NCBI RefSeq assembly: GCF_963855985.1
Contig: NC_087117.1
Location: 2,739,001 to 2,803,000 of the forward strand
Source of the DNA: Ostrinia nubilalis
Taxonomy: Eukaryota; Arthropoda; Insecta; Lepidoptera; Crambidae
Reading direction: 5' to 3'
DNA length: 64,000 nt
Below the pieces are notes generated by a model. It did not search any database. It saw only the letters and a list, made by a program, of their open reading frames with translations, and was not told where the DNA came from. The translations under genes were made by a program, and so were the position numbers. Positions 1 to 10,119 of the stretch are shown one piece after another; the stretch's first letter is position 1; every line of letters begins with the position of its first letter.

Positions 1-119
1 TTTTTGACCATCGTGACCGGTCAGATTCAGTCAGTTTACATCTCTATTCATGATGCACCAACATTCTAACCTATATTAAATTTGGAGGAGGGCATATGCT
101 GACAAACTTTCAGCTTTTA

Positions 120-308
120 TAAAATGACTAGCTTTCCGCCCGCGGCTTCGCCCGCGTGGAATTTTGTCTGTCACAGAAAAACTTTATCGCGCGCGTCCCT
201 GTTTCAAAAACCGGGATAAAAACTATCCTATGTTCTTTCCCGGGACTCAAACTATCTCTATGCCAAATTTCATCAAAATCGGTTGCGAGGTTTAAGCGGG
301 AAAGCGTA

Positions 309-341
<33 letters not shown>

Positions 342-385
342 GTTACTTTCGCATTTATAATATTAGTTGGGATGTAAGTCTGGCG
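120..385. repeat. Dispersed lepidopteran-type repeat with GACA microsatellite
   Basis: The stretch opens with a GC-rich 'cccgcggcttcgcccgc' head, runs through a low-complexity body and ends in about eight ACAG/GACA units at roughly 308-342, followed by 'agttactttcgcattt'. A related 'tttctgcccgcggc' repeat lies at 13,280-13,500. I recognise the pattern as a very common moth/butterfly interspersed repeat but cannot name the family. The 73-aa reading frame across it has no sign of being a gene. Confidence 0.6.
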
Positions 386-727
386 TTCACTAGCTCTTAG
401 TCTAATAGGGGTATAAAAAGTCGCCTCAAAATGCAGGACATTTAAAATGTAAATTGGTTTAACGTTGTATTAATTTTATTGTAATTAGAAAATAGGGTGT
501 GTTTGTGTATGGTTAGGTTATAATAGATGAATGAAATCTTTTGTAAGATAAGCTTAGTTTCAAGCAGTTGTTAAAAATAATATAATTATGTCATTGTTAT
601 TTGCCAATCCGCGCTTCGCGTCTTGACTGGGGTCAAAATAACTAAGTTAACATTCTTTTTCTTTTTTTTAATATTAGGGACTCCTTGGTGTTTATAATTT
701 GTTGACGTCATGTACTATAATATTTTA
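386..727. other. AT-rich intergenic stretch
   Basis: Nothing gene-like is visible. The last eight bases (720-727, ATATTTTA) are the left target-site duplication of the fold-back element that follows. Confidence 0.6.
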
Positions 728-1639
728 ATGTGCGTTCCCTTCGAGAGGCCACTGTGGAAAACGAAGGTTTCGTATACATAAAGATTTAGCAGAACCTCTA
801 AAACAAATGTAGCCAGAATGATAAATTTGTAGGTGTTGTAAGTTGGACGCTACAACCCGCCGAATGTGGTCCCTCAGATGAACTATGTCAAATACCAAAT
901 TACTGAATCTGACCAAATAAGATGATTTTGATGAATGGTAATATTTAGGAGGTAAATCGTAGGGCTACATACGAAAATAAGAGCTCTGGATAGTTACTGC
1001 AAATAAAGAAAATCCAATCAGACGATGGGCCCTCAGTTCACCAGTGCACAAAATTTACTTTAATGCTACAAATTGGAACTTGAGACTAAGTTTCTTTGGT
1101 AAGGTTTTAATTTTAGCAGAAGTAGCCACAATGCTACCCTGAGAGTACAGGGTTTATATATTCTACTAGTACAGAATAAAAGCTCTAGTAAAGTGAGCCC
1201 TCGGAACACACGCTAAAAACCAATTCCATGATAAATATCTCGCCCAACTCATTGTTTGATAAAAATAGTTTACACCATTTTATGTACAAAATTTGCAGTT
1301 TAAAATTGTATTCAAATATTTTTGCTGTATAAAGTATTTAAAGAAATATCTTGCTTCTTAAATTCTCCGTAATGATTTTGTGTATGTTAACCACATTGTC
1401 GATTTTTTTAGGAAACTCAAAACTACGGTACCTATAAGTAGGTATTCTGTACTATTGCCTAAGAGGTATTTTGAGATAAATCCGAGTCTATTGATTTTAT
1501 TTTAATTAAATAAGTACGACGTAAAAATAATTTTATTTAAAGTACCTACGCATTGTGTGATACGGAATAGATTTAGAGCTGTGATACAACAAAATCGATT
1601 AATGCCGCGATTCATTAATCAATAGCAGTGAATCGTTCG

Positions 1640-2035
1640 TTCGTTTCAGCCAAAAGAGGTCCACTGCTGGTCAAAGGCCTCCCCCAAAGATTTCCACAAT
1701 GGCCGGTCCTGTGCCGCTCGCATCCAGCTACCTCCCGCGACCTTCACCAAATCGTCGGTCCACGCCACGTCTTCCGGCTCGTCGTCGCCACTCAAGAACG
1801 AGCTATGTGCCTAGCCCAAGCTGCCACTTGATTTTAGCGATGCTGCGGGCTATATCAGTCACTTTGGTTCTCCTACGAAACTCCTCATTTCTGATTCGAT
1901 CACGTAGGGAAACTCCGAGCATAGCTCGCTCCATGGCCCTTTGGGTGACCTTGAGCCTTCATGAGGCCCATAGTAAGCGACCACGTCTCAGATCCGTATA
2001 CCATCACTGGCAACACACACTGGTCAGTCTTAAAT
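1640..2035 (-). repeat. RTE-clade LINE 3' fragment
   Basis: Read on the minus strand, it encodes the C-terminal tail of RTE reverse transcriptases, including a segment resembling WMRAAQDRPLWKSLGEAF followed by QQWTSFG and stop. Only the last part of ORF2 is present, as expected for a 5'-truncated LINE copy. It lies inside the outer fold-back element. Confidence 0.8.
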
Positions 2036-2583
2036 AAATAAAATAAAATAAAAAGTATTTAATTCATAATAATAAATATATAGATAACAGTGATCCATAA
2101 ATGTTAGTAAAAACTTAGGCTAATGTTAGTATCTTATTTCTAAAACCGACCTCGTCCTGCTGAGCATGTGGCCGATCAGTGGACAATCCCCACTTTCGGC
2201 TATCTCCTTCAGTACGCTGTGGCACAGTTCTTAAGACACTGCGGTATTTCGGACGTGAGATTATCGCGAAGCTTCCCGGCGGACGCTGCCCAGCCGAGTT
2301 GAATTCGACGATTGTCTACTCACGGACATTGCCCGCGGGCGGCGTGACCGGAGGGAGCGGCGAGCGTTCGGCGAACGAACGAGCAATGTTCGGTTCGCGA
2401 GCGAACATCTAAGAAGACGATCCTGACGCACTCTCTTCAACGACTTTGCACAAAACGGTCTCGATAACATTGTTAATTTATACCGAATAGACAACTAATT
2501 GTATACAGTCCACTCTTTCATTTTATTAACTTCCACTACACTCACTATCGAAGTAACAACGATTGAGTAAAAATCGCCCTGTA

Positions 2584-3478
2584 TATGTCGCAGGCAAATT
2601 GTATGATTCCGCATTTTACAAACGGCGTCGTCAATTTACAAACGCTCGCTGTTCTATGAAATGCCGAAGGCAAATTGGCGACTCGTTCAATTGATAAAAT
2701 TTCGACTATGATTGTTGCAATAGGGTGACCATCATAAAACACATGTTGGACAAATCAGACTTAATTTCATAAATCAGGTAGGTATCTATTCAAGTAAGAC
2801 AAACCTAAAATACTTGCTACTCCTTAAGGAATTAAAATATTTTCGTAACAAAAACAACACTAAACTAATTTAAACTATTGACGTACCTATAGGTAGGTAC
2901 ATAAAAATATGACATTAAATAAGTTTCGATAGTCACTCCTTTAGATAAGTCTTACATTTTAATTATACCAAGAAGAAGTCTAGAAGACAACACAATATTT
3001 TTTATACCAATATATTCCACAGCAGTCCTCCGAGCACCAGATTCCATTGTCATCTTAGCGTTTTTTATGTGCCGGATAACCTCAAAATCTATTTTATTTT
3101 TCCATAGCTTTTTCACTGCTCCTATTTGTGAATCGTAAAATTTTCTTAATTCACTAAGTATAATAAATGTCTTTTTTTGGGAAAAGTCCTTTTAATACGT
3201 AGAATTTGCACTGTTTGCTGTATCACAACACCACTAATCGACGCCATTTTTCTTGTTTTGATTAGCAGCGCCTCGCGTGGTAAGAAAGAGAACTAAATAC
3301 TTCAATTTGCCGCGACATTTTGTAAACAGCGATTGAATTGGCTATCAAATGTTTTGGCATATTATAAAGTGCCAAGGCAATTTACATTTTGCCTTCGGCA
3401 TTTCATAGAACAGCGAGCGTTTGTGAATTGACGACGCCGTTTGTAAAATGCGGAATCATACAATTTGCCTGCGACATA
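2584..3478. mobile_element. TIR element, TA target duplication
   Basis: About 110 bp from 2584 (TATGTCGCAGGC...) is repeated in inverse orientation at the right end, up to 3478. TA lies directly outside both ends. The interior of about 650 bp has no transposase frame. TA duplication and size fit a non-autonomous Tc1/mariner-type element. Its first ten bases match those of the palindromic element at 9003-9260. Confidence 0.75.
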
Positions 3479-4553
3479 TACATGGTGATTTTGTTATCAG
3501 TATACTTTTTTTATTATGCTCTATCTATAGAAATGTTTAACAGTACTACTTTATCTTGAATTTTTTTAATCGTGGTATAGGTTGTGTAGGGACACTTTTT
3601 CTAGTTTAATCTATTAATTTTCTGATGTGTGGTTACCCTAATACGAATATTTTGTTCACACATAAATGAGTCCGTTTTATTTCAAGAAAGGAAATATTTA
3701 CACACCACACAGATACTTAAGTTTGTAGTACGAAATGACTACGTTTTTATATTATTATGTGTAAATTAATACACCTTCCACCTTGTCTCTAAATATGATA
3801 ACTATTTTCTGAAACGTGTGGCCCGAGGGCTCACTTTACTAGAGCTTTTATTCTGTACTAGTAGAATATACAGTGTGTCCGGGCTTGTAGTGATCAAACT
3901 TTATGGGCAAAATCTAGGGACAATTTTATCGATAAAAATACTTCAAATTTGGGGCCTGACCCATTTCTCGAAAAATTACATCGATTTAAGTTTTTAATTT
4001 TTAGTTTACACCTCTTCTTTAAAAAACAAGTGAAAGCGTGGGTAGCTCAACATTAATAGGCAAATATTTTATATCATGCGATAGCCAATAAAATTATCTA
4101 TTAGTTGAAGAAGAAAGCAGACACAAGTTTCATACATTTTATAGGAGTAAGAATGGATTGAATTAGAAAAATACATTACTTTTTTCACTTCTTTTTCAGT
4201 TATTTTCCAACACAAGGAAAACCAGGTCGTTAAGGTATGTTTTATTTGCATTGTATTTTTAGTATTTGAGCTATTCTACAAAACGAATGTAAATTTATTA
4301 GTCTACGTCTATTAGTTTCGACGTAATTGTTGAACAAAAATACCCCTTTCCAGCGGTTTCCATAGTAATCGGAATAGGTTGTGTGATTCTTTCAGGCAGT
4401 GCATTTTCGCATGTCGCGTGCGCTATGGAAACCGCTGGGAAGGGGTATCTTTGTTCAACAATTACGTCGAAACTAATAGACGTAGACTAATAAATTTACA
4501 TTCGTTTTGTAGAATAGCTCAAATACTAATAATACAATGCAAATAAAACATAC

Positions 4554-4767
4554 TGTAGCAAACCCGCCTAGGAATCGACGGCAGCGCCGCCTACCAAAAT
4601 AATTTTTTGTCTATGGCAATGTAAGATATTCGTCTTCTCTCTGGCCACCCGGCACATGTATTGTAACAGCACCGTAATTTTTATTTTATAATCGTCAAGT
4701 AAGAGTGGAGTAAACTCGTTCACAGGTTTTCTGGACTTTTAATTCGGGCCCTTTCAAGATCCCTATA
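4554..4767 (+). repeat. 5' LTR of the Gypsy-like element
   Basis: 214 bp, near-identical to the 3' LTR except that it lacks about 24-28 bp just after GCGCCGCCTACC, which the 3' copy carries. This indel is the only large difference. Confidence 0.88.
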
Positions 4768-5230
4768 AAAGTGGCTGCCCAACGTGACGCCCGAATGTGA
4801 AAAGTGAACTCTGATAGCCGTGAATGAGTTTTCGTGTCAGCGCAGTTATTTCGCTGGATTTAGTGTTAAATCGCGTCTGCCTGATATCCCCGGACTCGAA
4901 AATCAAGTTTTTTCTTTGGTGCAACGTGTATTATATCGTTTTTAGCGAAAATACAGTTGAGAAAAACTGGACGATACCATTTTGCGAGTGTGAAGTGCAC
5001 AGTAGGCGATACCATTTTCCTATTGGTCGATAGACTTTTAAAGTGACTTTGAACAGTATACGTGAAAGTTAGAACTGTGCACGCGTGTATTTTGACGTTC
5101 GTATCTGGAGTTGTTGATATCGGTTCTATCCGCCGATATTCGTTCCCAACAGCTCATGTTACCATACGAATATACCGTGCTGCACTAACCACGTCTGGAC
5201 TGCTGTATTTAGTGAAAGTTACGCATAATA

Positions 5231-7018
5231 ATGGTCCTAACGAGATCGCGTACAAATAGCCCGGCGCAAAGGCCTGAGACGTCCACGGAGACACCAGCTG
5301 CGGCTGAGGTGGAGATGATGGAATCACCAAGGGAGTCTACAGAGGTGCGTGACGCACCTGGTCCAGTGATGGCTCCTGCACAACCGGTGCCTGTCGTTAT
5401 GACGGATAGTCAATTGGCGTTGTTGCTGTCCCAGATTGGAAGCAGAGCTGCACCTGTACCTGCAATGCAGTCTAACTTTGCTGCGTGCACACACCGATTT
5501 GATGGCAATAAAAATGTCATCCCGTTTCTAGAAGCCATCGAGATCTACAAGGAAAGCGTTGCTATGACTGATGCTATGGCGATGCGTGGACTGCCGATGT
5601 TGCTGACGGACTTCGCTGCGGAGTGGTGGCAAGGTGTAAAGCATTCAGTTACGACATGGAGTGAGGCACTAGCATTATTGAGGAATACCTATGGACCAAG
5701 ATTGCCCCCACACATGATATATAAGGAATTGTTCCGGAGAGAACAGGGTGATGAAAACACAGATGTTTTTGTGTGCAAGTCAAGAGCACTACTATCACAG
5801 TTGCCTGCTAATACTATACCAGAGGACCCTGTGCAGTTGGATATGGTCTACGGGCTGCTGCACCGCCGTATTCGGAGACAAGTTGCCAGGACAAGCTTCT
5901 CATCCTTCCAGCAGTTGTTGGAGTTAGCACGTGTGGTGGAGGAGTTGGAAGAGGAGTGCCCAGCTGTTACCAAAACTGAGGTTACTTCGTCTGAGATGCC
6001 AACTAGGAGTGAATCTCTTCCTCAGGACCGAACCACAGATAGAGATGCTACTACAAATAGGAAGGCTAGGCTCCGTTGTAACTATTGTAAGCAATTCGGC
6101 CATATGAAAGATGAGTGCCAGAAAGGCCAACGGAAGAAGCAAAATGAGCAATTTGAGACAGAGCAAGAGGAGAGACCAGAATCTACGAAGCCAACTGTCA
6201 CCTGTTTTGGTTGTGGTTTACCCGGAGTAATTAGATCTAATTGTCCAAATTGTAAAAGTACTAAATCTGACTGTAATGTTAATTTACCAGCATTTGCTGC
6301 ATTTAGTCCTAAACTTATTGATGTTTGTATGAGACCTAAGCTAGGTATTGAAATTTTGGGATTGCATGGTTCTGCCTTGGTGGACACTGGGGCAAAGCAA
6401 TCAGTAGCAAGTGATAGTTTGTATAGAGTGTTGGTGGAAAAAGGCCAAAAGTTTGATACAGTTAAATTGTTTATTAGTTTAGCCGATGGCTCTAAACAAT
6501 GTAGAATTGTTAAAACTGCAAAAGTAAATGTAAAAGTTCATGCAATTGTAGTACCTACCTTATTTATTGTAATACCAGGTGCTACAGACTCTCTACTCGG
6601 TATGGATTTTATTCAGGATTCTGGCATGATACTGAACTTTACACAGAATTGTTATTCTTTTAGATCTCATCCTATGTCTTACCAGCTGAGGTATGAAACT
6701 GAGGACCCTGTTGGGGCCTGTGCTGCAGTTTCACCTGCTGTTGACCTCCGCGGCAAGGAAGGTGAGTTGTTGGAGGCTGCTGACCGGGAGTTGTTGAAGA
6801 AGCTCCGGTGTGACAAAGGCATCTTCAAGCGAGGGGGAGCCCCCACGACATCTGCTGTCCAGCATAAAGGTACAGGTGAGAATGTCCCTGTAACCATACC
6901 ACCTTACCATGTTTCTCCGGTAAAGAAGAGGTCAGGAAGAAGGATCGGAGACATGTTATCTCCGCTAAAGGTACAGTACCCATCCAGGATTAAGGAAATT
7001 TTGCAGCAGAAAATGTGA
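5231..7018 (+). CDS. Gag-protease polyprotein of the LTR element
   Basis: 595 aa, starting at the first ATG of the open frame downstream of the 5' LTR. Residues about 75-240 resemble the capsid-like Gag region of Gypsy-type elements (FDGNKNVIPFLEAIEIY, WWQGVK). A CCHC-type zinc knuckle (CNYCKQFGHMKDEC) lies near residue 280, followed by a second cysteine cluster (CFGCGLPG) lacking the usual histidine. An aspartic protease domain follows near residues 375-475, with active-site motif DTGA and a C-terminal LLGMDF. The frame stops soon after, where reverse transcriptase would begin in a complete element. Gag packages element RNA; the protease would process the polyprotein. The frame is intact, so the product could still be made. 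Confidence 0.82.
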   Translation: MVLTRSRTNSPAQRPETSTETPAAAEVEMMESPRESTEVRDAPGPVMAPAQPVPVVMTDSQLALLLSQIGSRAAPVPAMQSNFAACTHRFDGNKNVIPFLEAIEIYKESVAMTDAMAMRGLPMLLTDFAAEWWQGVKHSVTTWSEALALLRNTYGPRLPPHMIYKELFRREQGDENTDVFVCKSRALLSQLPANTIPEDPVQLDMVYGLLHRRIRRQVARTSFSSFQQLLELARVVEELEEECPAVTKTEVTSSEMPTRSESLPQDRTTDRDATTNRKARLRCNYCKQFGHMKDECQKGQRKKQNEQFETEQEERPESTKPTVTCFGCGLPGVIRSNCPNCKSTKSDCNVNLPAFAAFSPKLIDVCMRPKLGIEILGLHGSALVDTGAKQSVASDSLYRVLVEKGQKFDTVKLFISLADGSKQCRIVKTAKVNVKVHAIVVPTLFIVIPGATDSLLGMDFIQDSGMILNFTQNCYSFRSHPMSYQLRYETEDPVGACAAVSPAVDLRGKEGELLEAADRELLKKLRCDKGIFKRGGAPTTSAVQHKGTGENVPVTIPPYHVSPVKKRSGRRIGDMLSPLKVQYPSRIKEILQQKM

Positions 7019-7489
7019 ACGAATGAAGGCCCTAGCCAACGATTAATAAAGTTGAATATGCTCCAGGTAGGATCAATGGTTGCTGATAATGTCAGTCATC
7101 CCCCTGATTCAACATTTACCATTTATAATATTATTATGTGTCCGGTAATAGACTTACCTCCCCTGAAGCACGTCGCACGGTGGATGCTGATGAAGCTCGG
7201 AGACCTGGACCTGACATCATTAGAGATCAGGTATTACTCACCACTCACGCCCCCAGTCCTGCTGCTCGCGGCGTCACCCATAAGTTCTGTTCTCGTCGAG
7301 AAGGCCGTTACCGCCCTGGTAAGGTCATTAGTCCGACCACTTATGAGGTAATAGGTAGAGTCGGTCAAAGGTAGGTCGGTATCATGCCGAAGGCATTGTT
7401 CCCTATCGTGGTCCTGGAGAGTTAAAGGTTGTTCAGCGTAGAAAGGCCAACACACCTACGGGTCGTTCAGGTGTGTTGAAGGGGGAGTC
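7019..7489 (+). pseudogene. Remnant of deleted pol and 3' internal region
   Basis: The frame is broken. Near 7265-7370 a short piece (FCSRREGRYRPGKVISPTTYEV) resembles the tail that follows integrase in Gypsy-type polyproteins. RT, RNase H and the catalytic part of integrase are missing, so a large internal deletion joined the protease end to the integrase tail. Confidence 0.6.
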
Positions 7490-7727
7490 TGTAGCAAACC
7501 CGCCTAGGAATCGACGGCAGCGCCGCCTACCGGCCCGTTTTAGTGATTACAACTTAAAATAATTTTTTGTCTATGGCAATGTAAGATATTCGTCTTCTCT
7601 CTGGCCACCCGGCACATGTATTGTAACAGCACCGTAATTTTTATTTTATAATCGTCAAGTAAGAGTGGAGTAAACTCGTTCACAGGTTTTCTGGACTTTT
7701 AATTCGGGCCCTTTCAAGATCCCTATA
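7490..7727 (+). repeat. 3' LTR of the Gypsy-like element
   Basis: 238 bp direct repeat of the 5' LTR, immediately preceded by a polypurine tract. It carries the 24-28 bp stretch (cggcccgttttagtgatt...) missing from the 5' copy. Confidence 0.88.
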
Positions 7728-8705
7728 ATACCTTAACGACCCGGTTTTTCTTGTGTTGGAAAATAACTGAAAAAGAAGTGAAAAAAGTAATGTATTTTTC
7801 TAATTCAATCCATTCTTACTCCCATAAAATGTATGAAATTTGTGTCTCTTTTCTTCTTCTACTAATAGATAATTTTATTGGCTATCGCATAATATAAAAT
7901 ATTTTCCTATTAATGTTAAGCTACCCACGCTTTCACTTGTTTTTTAAAGAAGAGGTGTAAACTAAAAATTAAAAACTTAAATCGATGTAACTTTTCGAGA
8001 AATGGGTCAAGCCCCAAATTTGAAGTATTTTCATAGATAAAATTGTTCATAGATTACGCCTTTAAAGTTTGATCACTACATGCCCGGACACACTGTATAA
8101 ACCCTGTACTCTCAGGGTAGCATTGTGGCTACTTCTGCTAAAATTAAAACCTTACCAAAGAAACTTAGTCTCAAGTTCCAATTTGTAGCATTAAAGTTAA
8201 TTTTGTGCACTGGTGAACTGAGGGCCCGTCGTCTGATTGGATTTTCTTTATTTGCAGTAACTATCCAGAGCTCTTATTTTCGTATGTAGCCCTACGATTT
8301 ACCTCCTAAATATTACCATTAATCAAAAATCATCTTATTTGGTCAGATTCAGTAATTTGGTATTTGACATAGTTCATCTGAGGGACCACATTCGGCGGGT
8401 TGTAGCGTCCAACTTACAACACCTACAAATTTATCGTTCTGGCTACATTTGTTTTCGAGGTTCTGCTAAATCTTTATGTATACGAAACCTTCGTTTTCCA
8501 CAGTGGCCTCTCGAAGGGAACGCACATATATTTTACCCTATCGGCGTTGCGTGGCCTAAGTTAGATGAAAAAAGCAAAGTAAAATGAAAAAAGTTGTAAG
8601 AAATGAAATCGCAGAATATAAATTTTACTAAATTAATTGTAAAAGTTATATTGTAAATTTTGAGAAACACAAATGAGTTTTGTTTGCTCGTTCTACAAGT
8701 ATTTT

Positions 8706-8857
8706 TAAGCCGGGTTCAAACGGGTGTAATGTGTCATGTAACATGAATTCTACGTGTGGACGGCACTACGAGCTTTACATGTAAATTGCTGCCCATTCTA
8801 TTTCCATTACATTACACGATACATTCCATTACACGTTACACTCGTCTACCCGGCCTT
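8706..8857. mobile_element. Short MITE-like inverted repeat
   Basis: About 150 bp with imperfect terminal inverted repeats: AAGCCGGGTTCAAACGGGTG at the left and its near-inverse ending CTACCCGGCCTT at the right. No coding capacity. The target duplication is unclear. Confidence 0.55.
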
Positions 8858-9002
8858 AGATGAATTACATGGAAGTGTGACCCTTATGTTGAGTTAACTT
8901 TTGAATTAATAAATGCCAAAAGTTTCCAACTTGTTTTATTTATGTGAAACCATAATTTTTTTACATATTTAGTTTATATTTTTACACTTGCTCTAACATC
9001 TA

Positions 9003-9260
9003 TATGTCGCAGTAAGATAGATAAAGCCGTAATATAGTTATGTCCCTAGGGATATAATTATATACCGTAACATAGTTATACGAAAGCGATTCATTACTAT
9101 CTCACTAGGAATATAGTTATAAAACGGCCCAAGTTTAGTGATATAGTTATATTACTAGATAGTAATGAATCGCTTTTGTATAACTATGTTACGGTATATA
9201 ATTAATTATATCCCTAGGGATATAACTGTATTACGGCTTTATCTATCTTACTGCGACATA
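9003..9260. mobile_element. Palindromic MITE, TA duplication
   Basis: 258 bp, almost fully palindromic (TATGTCGCAGTAAGATAG... and inverse), flanked by TA at 9001-9002 and 9261-9262. The same terminal ten bases occur in the element at 2584-3478, so both probably used one Tc1/mariner-type transposase. CCCTAGGG occurs once in each arm. Confidence 0.8.
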
Positions 9261-9324
9261 TACAATACATACATATAATAAATAATATTATGTGTAAATA
9301 AGTATTTTTCCAGCACTTTCGCTC

Positions 9325-9565
9325 GCAGATATCAGATCGTTTAAACCAAAGGAAGTCTACTGCTGGACAAAGGTTCCCAAGGGTTTCCTCAACGACCGGC
9401 CCTACGCTGCCTGCATCCAGGTTCGGCCTTTTCTAGATCGTCGGTCTACCGAATGGGAGTCCTGTTCACACCACACCGTGTCTTTCGGCCCTTGGTCGCC
9501 ACTTGAGAAGTTTTCTGCCCCAACGGACATCAGTTTACGAGCTATGTATGCCCCGCCCACTGCCA
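9325..9565 (-). repeat. Decayed RTE LINE 3' fragment
   Basis: On the minus strand it matches the same RTE ORF2 tail as 1640-2035 (the TGCTGGACAAAGG / CCGGCC / GATCGTCGGTC pattern), with many substitutions and small indels. Confidence 0.65.
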
Positions 9566-9574
9566 CTTAAACTA

Positions 9575-9715
9575 TAGTCTGCGACTGGCACGCGCAGCGA
9601 GTGTGCGAGCACGATAGCAACATAATTACGAGCGAGAGATAAGGATGGGTAGCTTGGGGTCATTGGACAAAATTCTACGTGCTCACAGACCGGGCTTTAG
9701 CAATTCTGCTGGCTA
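9575..9715. repeat. Half copy of the MITE found at 59,127-59,340
   Basis: It contains 'ggatgggtagcttggggtca' and 'acaaaattctacgtgctcac', which also occur in both arms of the palindrome beyond gene D exon 5. Here only one arm is kept. Confidence 0.6.
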
Positions 9716-9811
9716 TGTCGGTTCTTTGATTTTCCTCCAGATCTCCTTATTTCTGATTCAATCACGTAGGGAACGCCAAGTATAGCATAGCACGCTTCAT
9801 CCTGCATATCA

Positions 9812-10082
9812 TCATCATCATTTCAGCCATAGGACGTCCACTGCTGAATATAGGCCTTCTCCAATGATTTCCACAATGGCCGGTTAGTGGCAGCCTGCAT
9901 CCAGCGCCTTCCTGCTAACTTGAGGTCGTCGGTCCACCTTGTGGGTGTACGTCCCACACTGCGCTTTCCGGTACATGGCCTCCACTCCAGAACCTTGCTG
10001 CCCCATCGGCTGTCAGTTCTGCGTACTATGTGCCCTGCCCATTGCCACTTCAGCTTGCTAATCCGTCGGGCTATGTCACCAT
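9812..10082 (-). repeat. RTE LINE 3' fragment abutting gene A
   Basis: Minus-strand reading gives an RTE C-terminal tail with WMQAATNRPLWKSLEKAY and then QQWTSYG and stop. It begins about 40 bp beyond the stop of gene A, so it probably replaced the original 3' UTR and final zinc finger of that gene. Confidence 0.78.
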
Positions 10083-10119
10083 ATCATCAGCTATTTAAAA
10101 AATTTAACCTGTAGTGCTC

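Larger units (their letters stand above)
4554..7727 (+). mobile_element. Gypsy-like LTR retroelement, Gag-protease only
   Basis: The direct LTRs are 4554-4767 and 7490-7727; both start TGTAGCAAACCC and end near CCCTATA. ATAC flanks the element (4550-4553 and 7728-7731), and removing it restores the arm of the inner fold-back element. A TGG-starting primer-binding-site-like stretch follows the 5' LTR at about 4772, and a purine run (GAAGGGGGAG) precedes the 3' LTR. Internally there is one Gag-protease frame and then about 470 bp of non-coding remnant. Reverse transcriptase, RNase H and integrase are absent, so it would depend on an autonomous partner. Confidence 0.9.
3871..8095. mobile_element. 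Inner fold-back element, TA duplication, split by an LTR element
   Basis: The termini CAGTGTGTCCGGG and its inverse are flanked by TA on both sides (3869-3870, 8096-8097). Joining the flanks restores the uninterrupted left-arm sequence of the outer element (seen inverted near 1155-1170), which proves insertion. Excluding the LTR element, it is about 1.05 kb and almost wholly palindromic: 3871 to about 4380 pairs with about 4405-4553 plus 7732-8095. Only a short loop around 4380-4405 lies between the arms and no protein is encoded. The TA duplication suggests a Tc1/mariner-type MITE. Confidence 0.88.
728..8527. mobile_element. Outer fold-back (long-TIR) DNA element, 8-bp TSD
   Basis: The arm at 728 to about 1215 is repeated in inverse orientation at about 3815-3870 plus 8098-8527; the right arm is split by a later insertion. 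The arms are about 490 bp and begin ATGTGCGTTCCC. The eight bases ATATTTTA occur directly outside both ends (720-727 and 8528-8535), a clean target-site duplication. Between the arms lie an RTE LINE fragment, a smaller TIR element and anonymous AT-rich DNA; no transposase frame is visible, so the element is non-autonomous. An 8-bp duplication is typical of hAT, P and Merlin elements. The superfamily cannot be decided from the termini. Without the later nested insertion it would be about 3.6 kb. Confidence 0.85.

Noticed and set aside
308..342. Short tandem ACAG/GACA array as a CRISPR-like or regulatory repeat
   Set aside because: A plain tetranucleotide microsatellite inside a dispersed repeat; no spacers.
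725..916. 63-aa frame on the minus strand, repeated at 8339-8587 on the plus strand
   Set aside because: The conservation is explained by the two arms of the outer fold-back element, not by protein selection.
2179..2494. Overlapping 77-aa frames on both strands
   Set aside because: Arginine-rich frames in a GC-richer patch of a transposon interior, with no domain, conserved signal or splice context.
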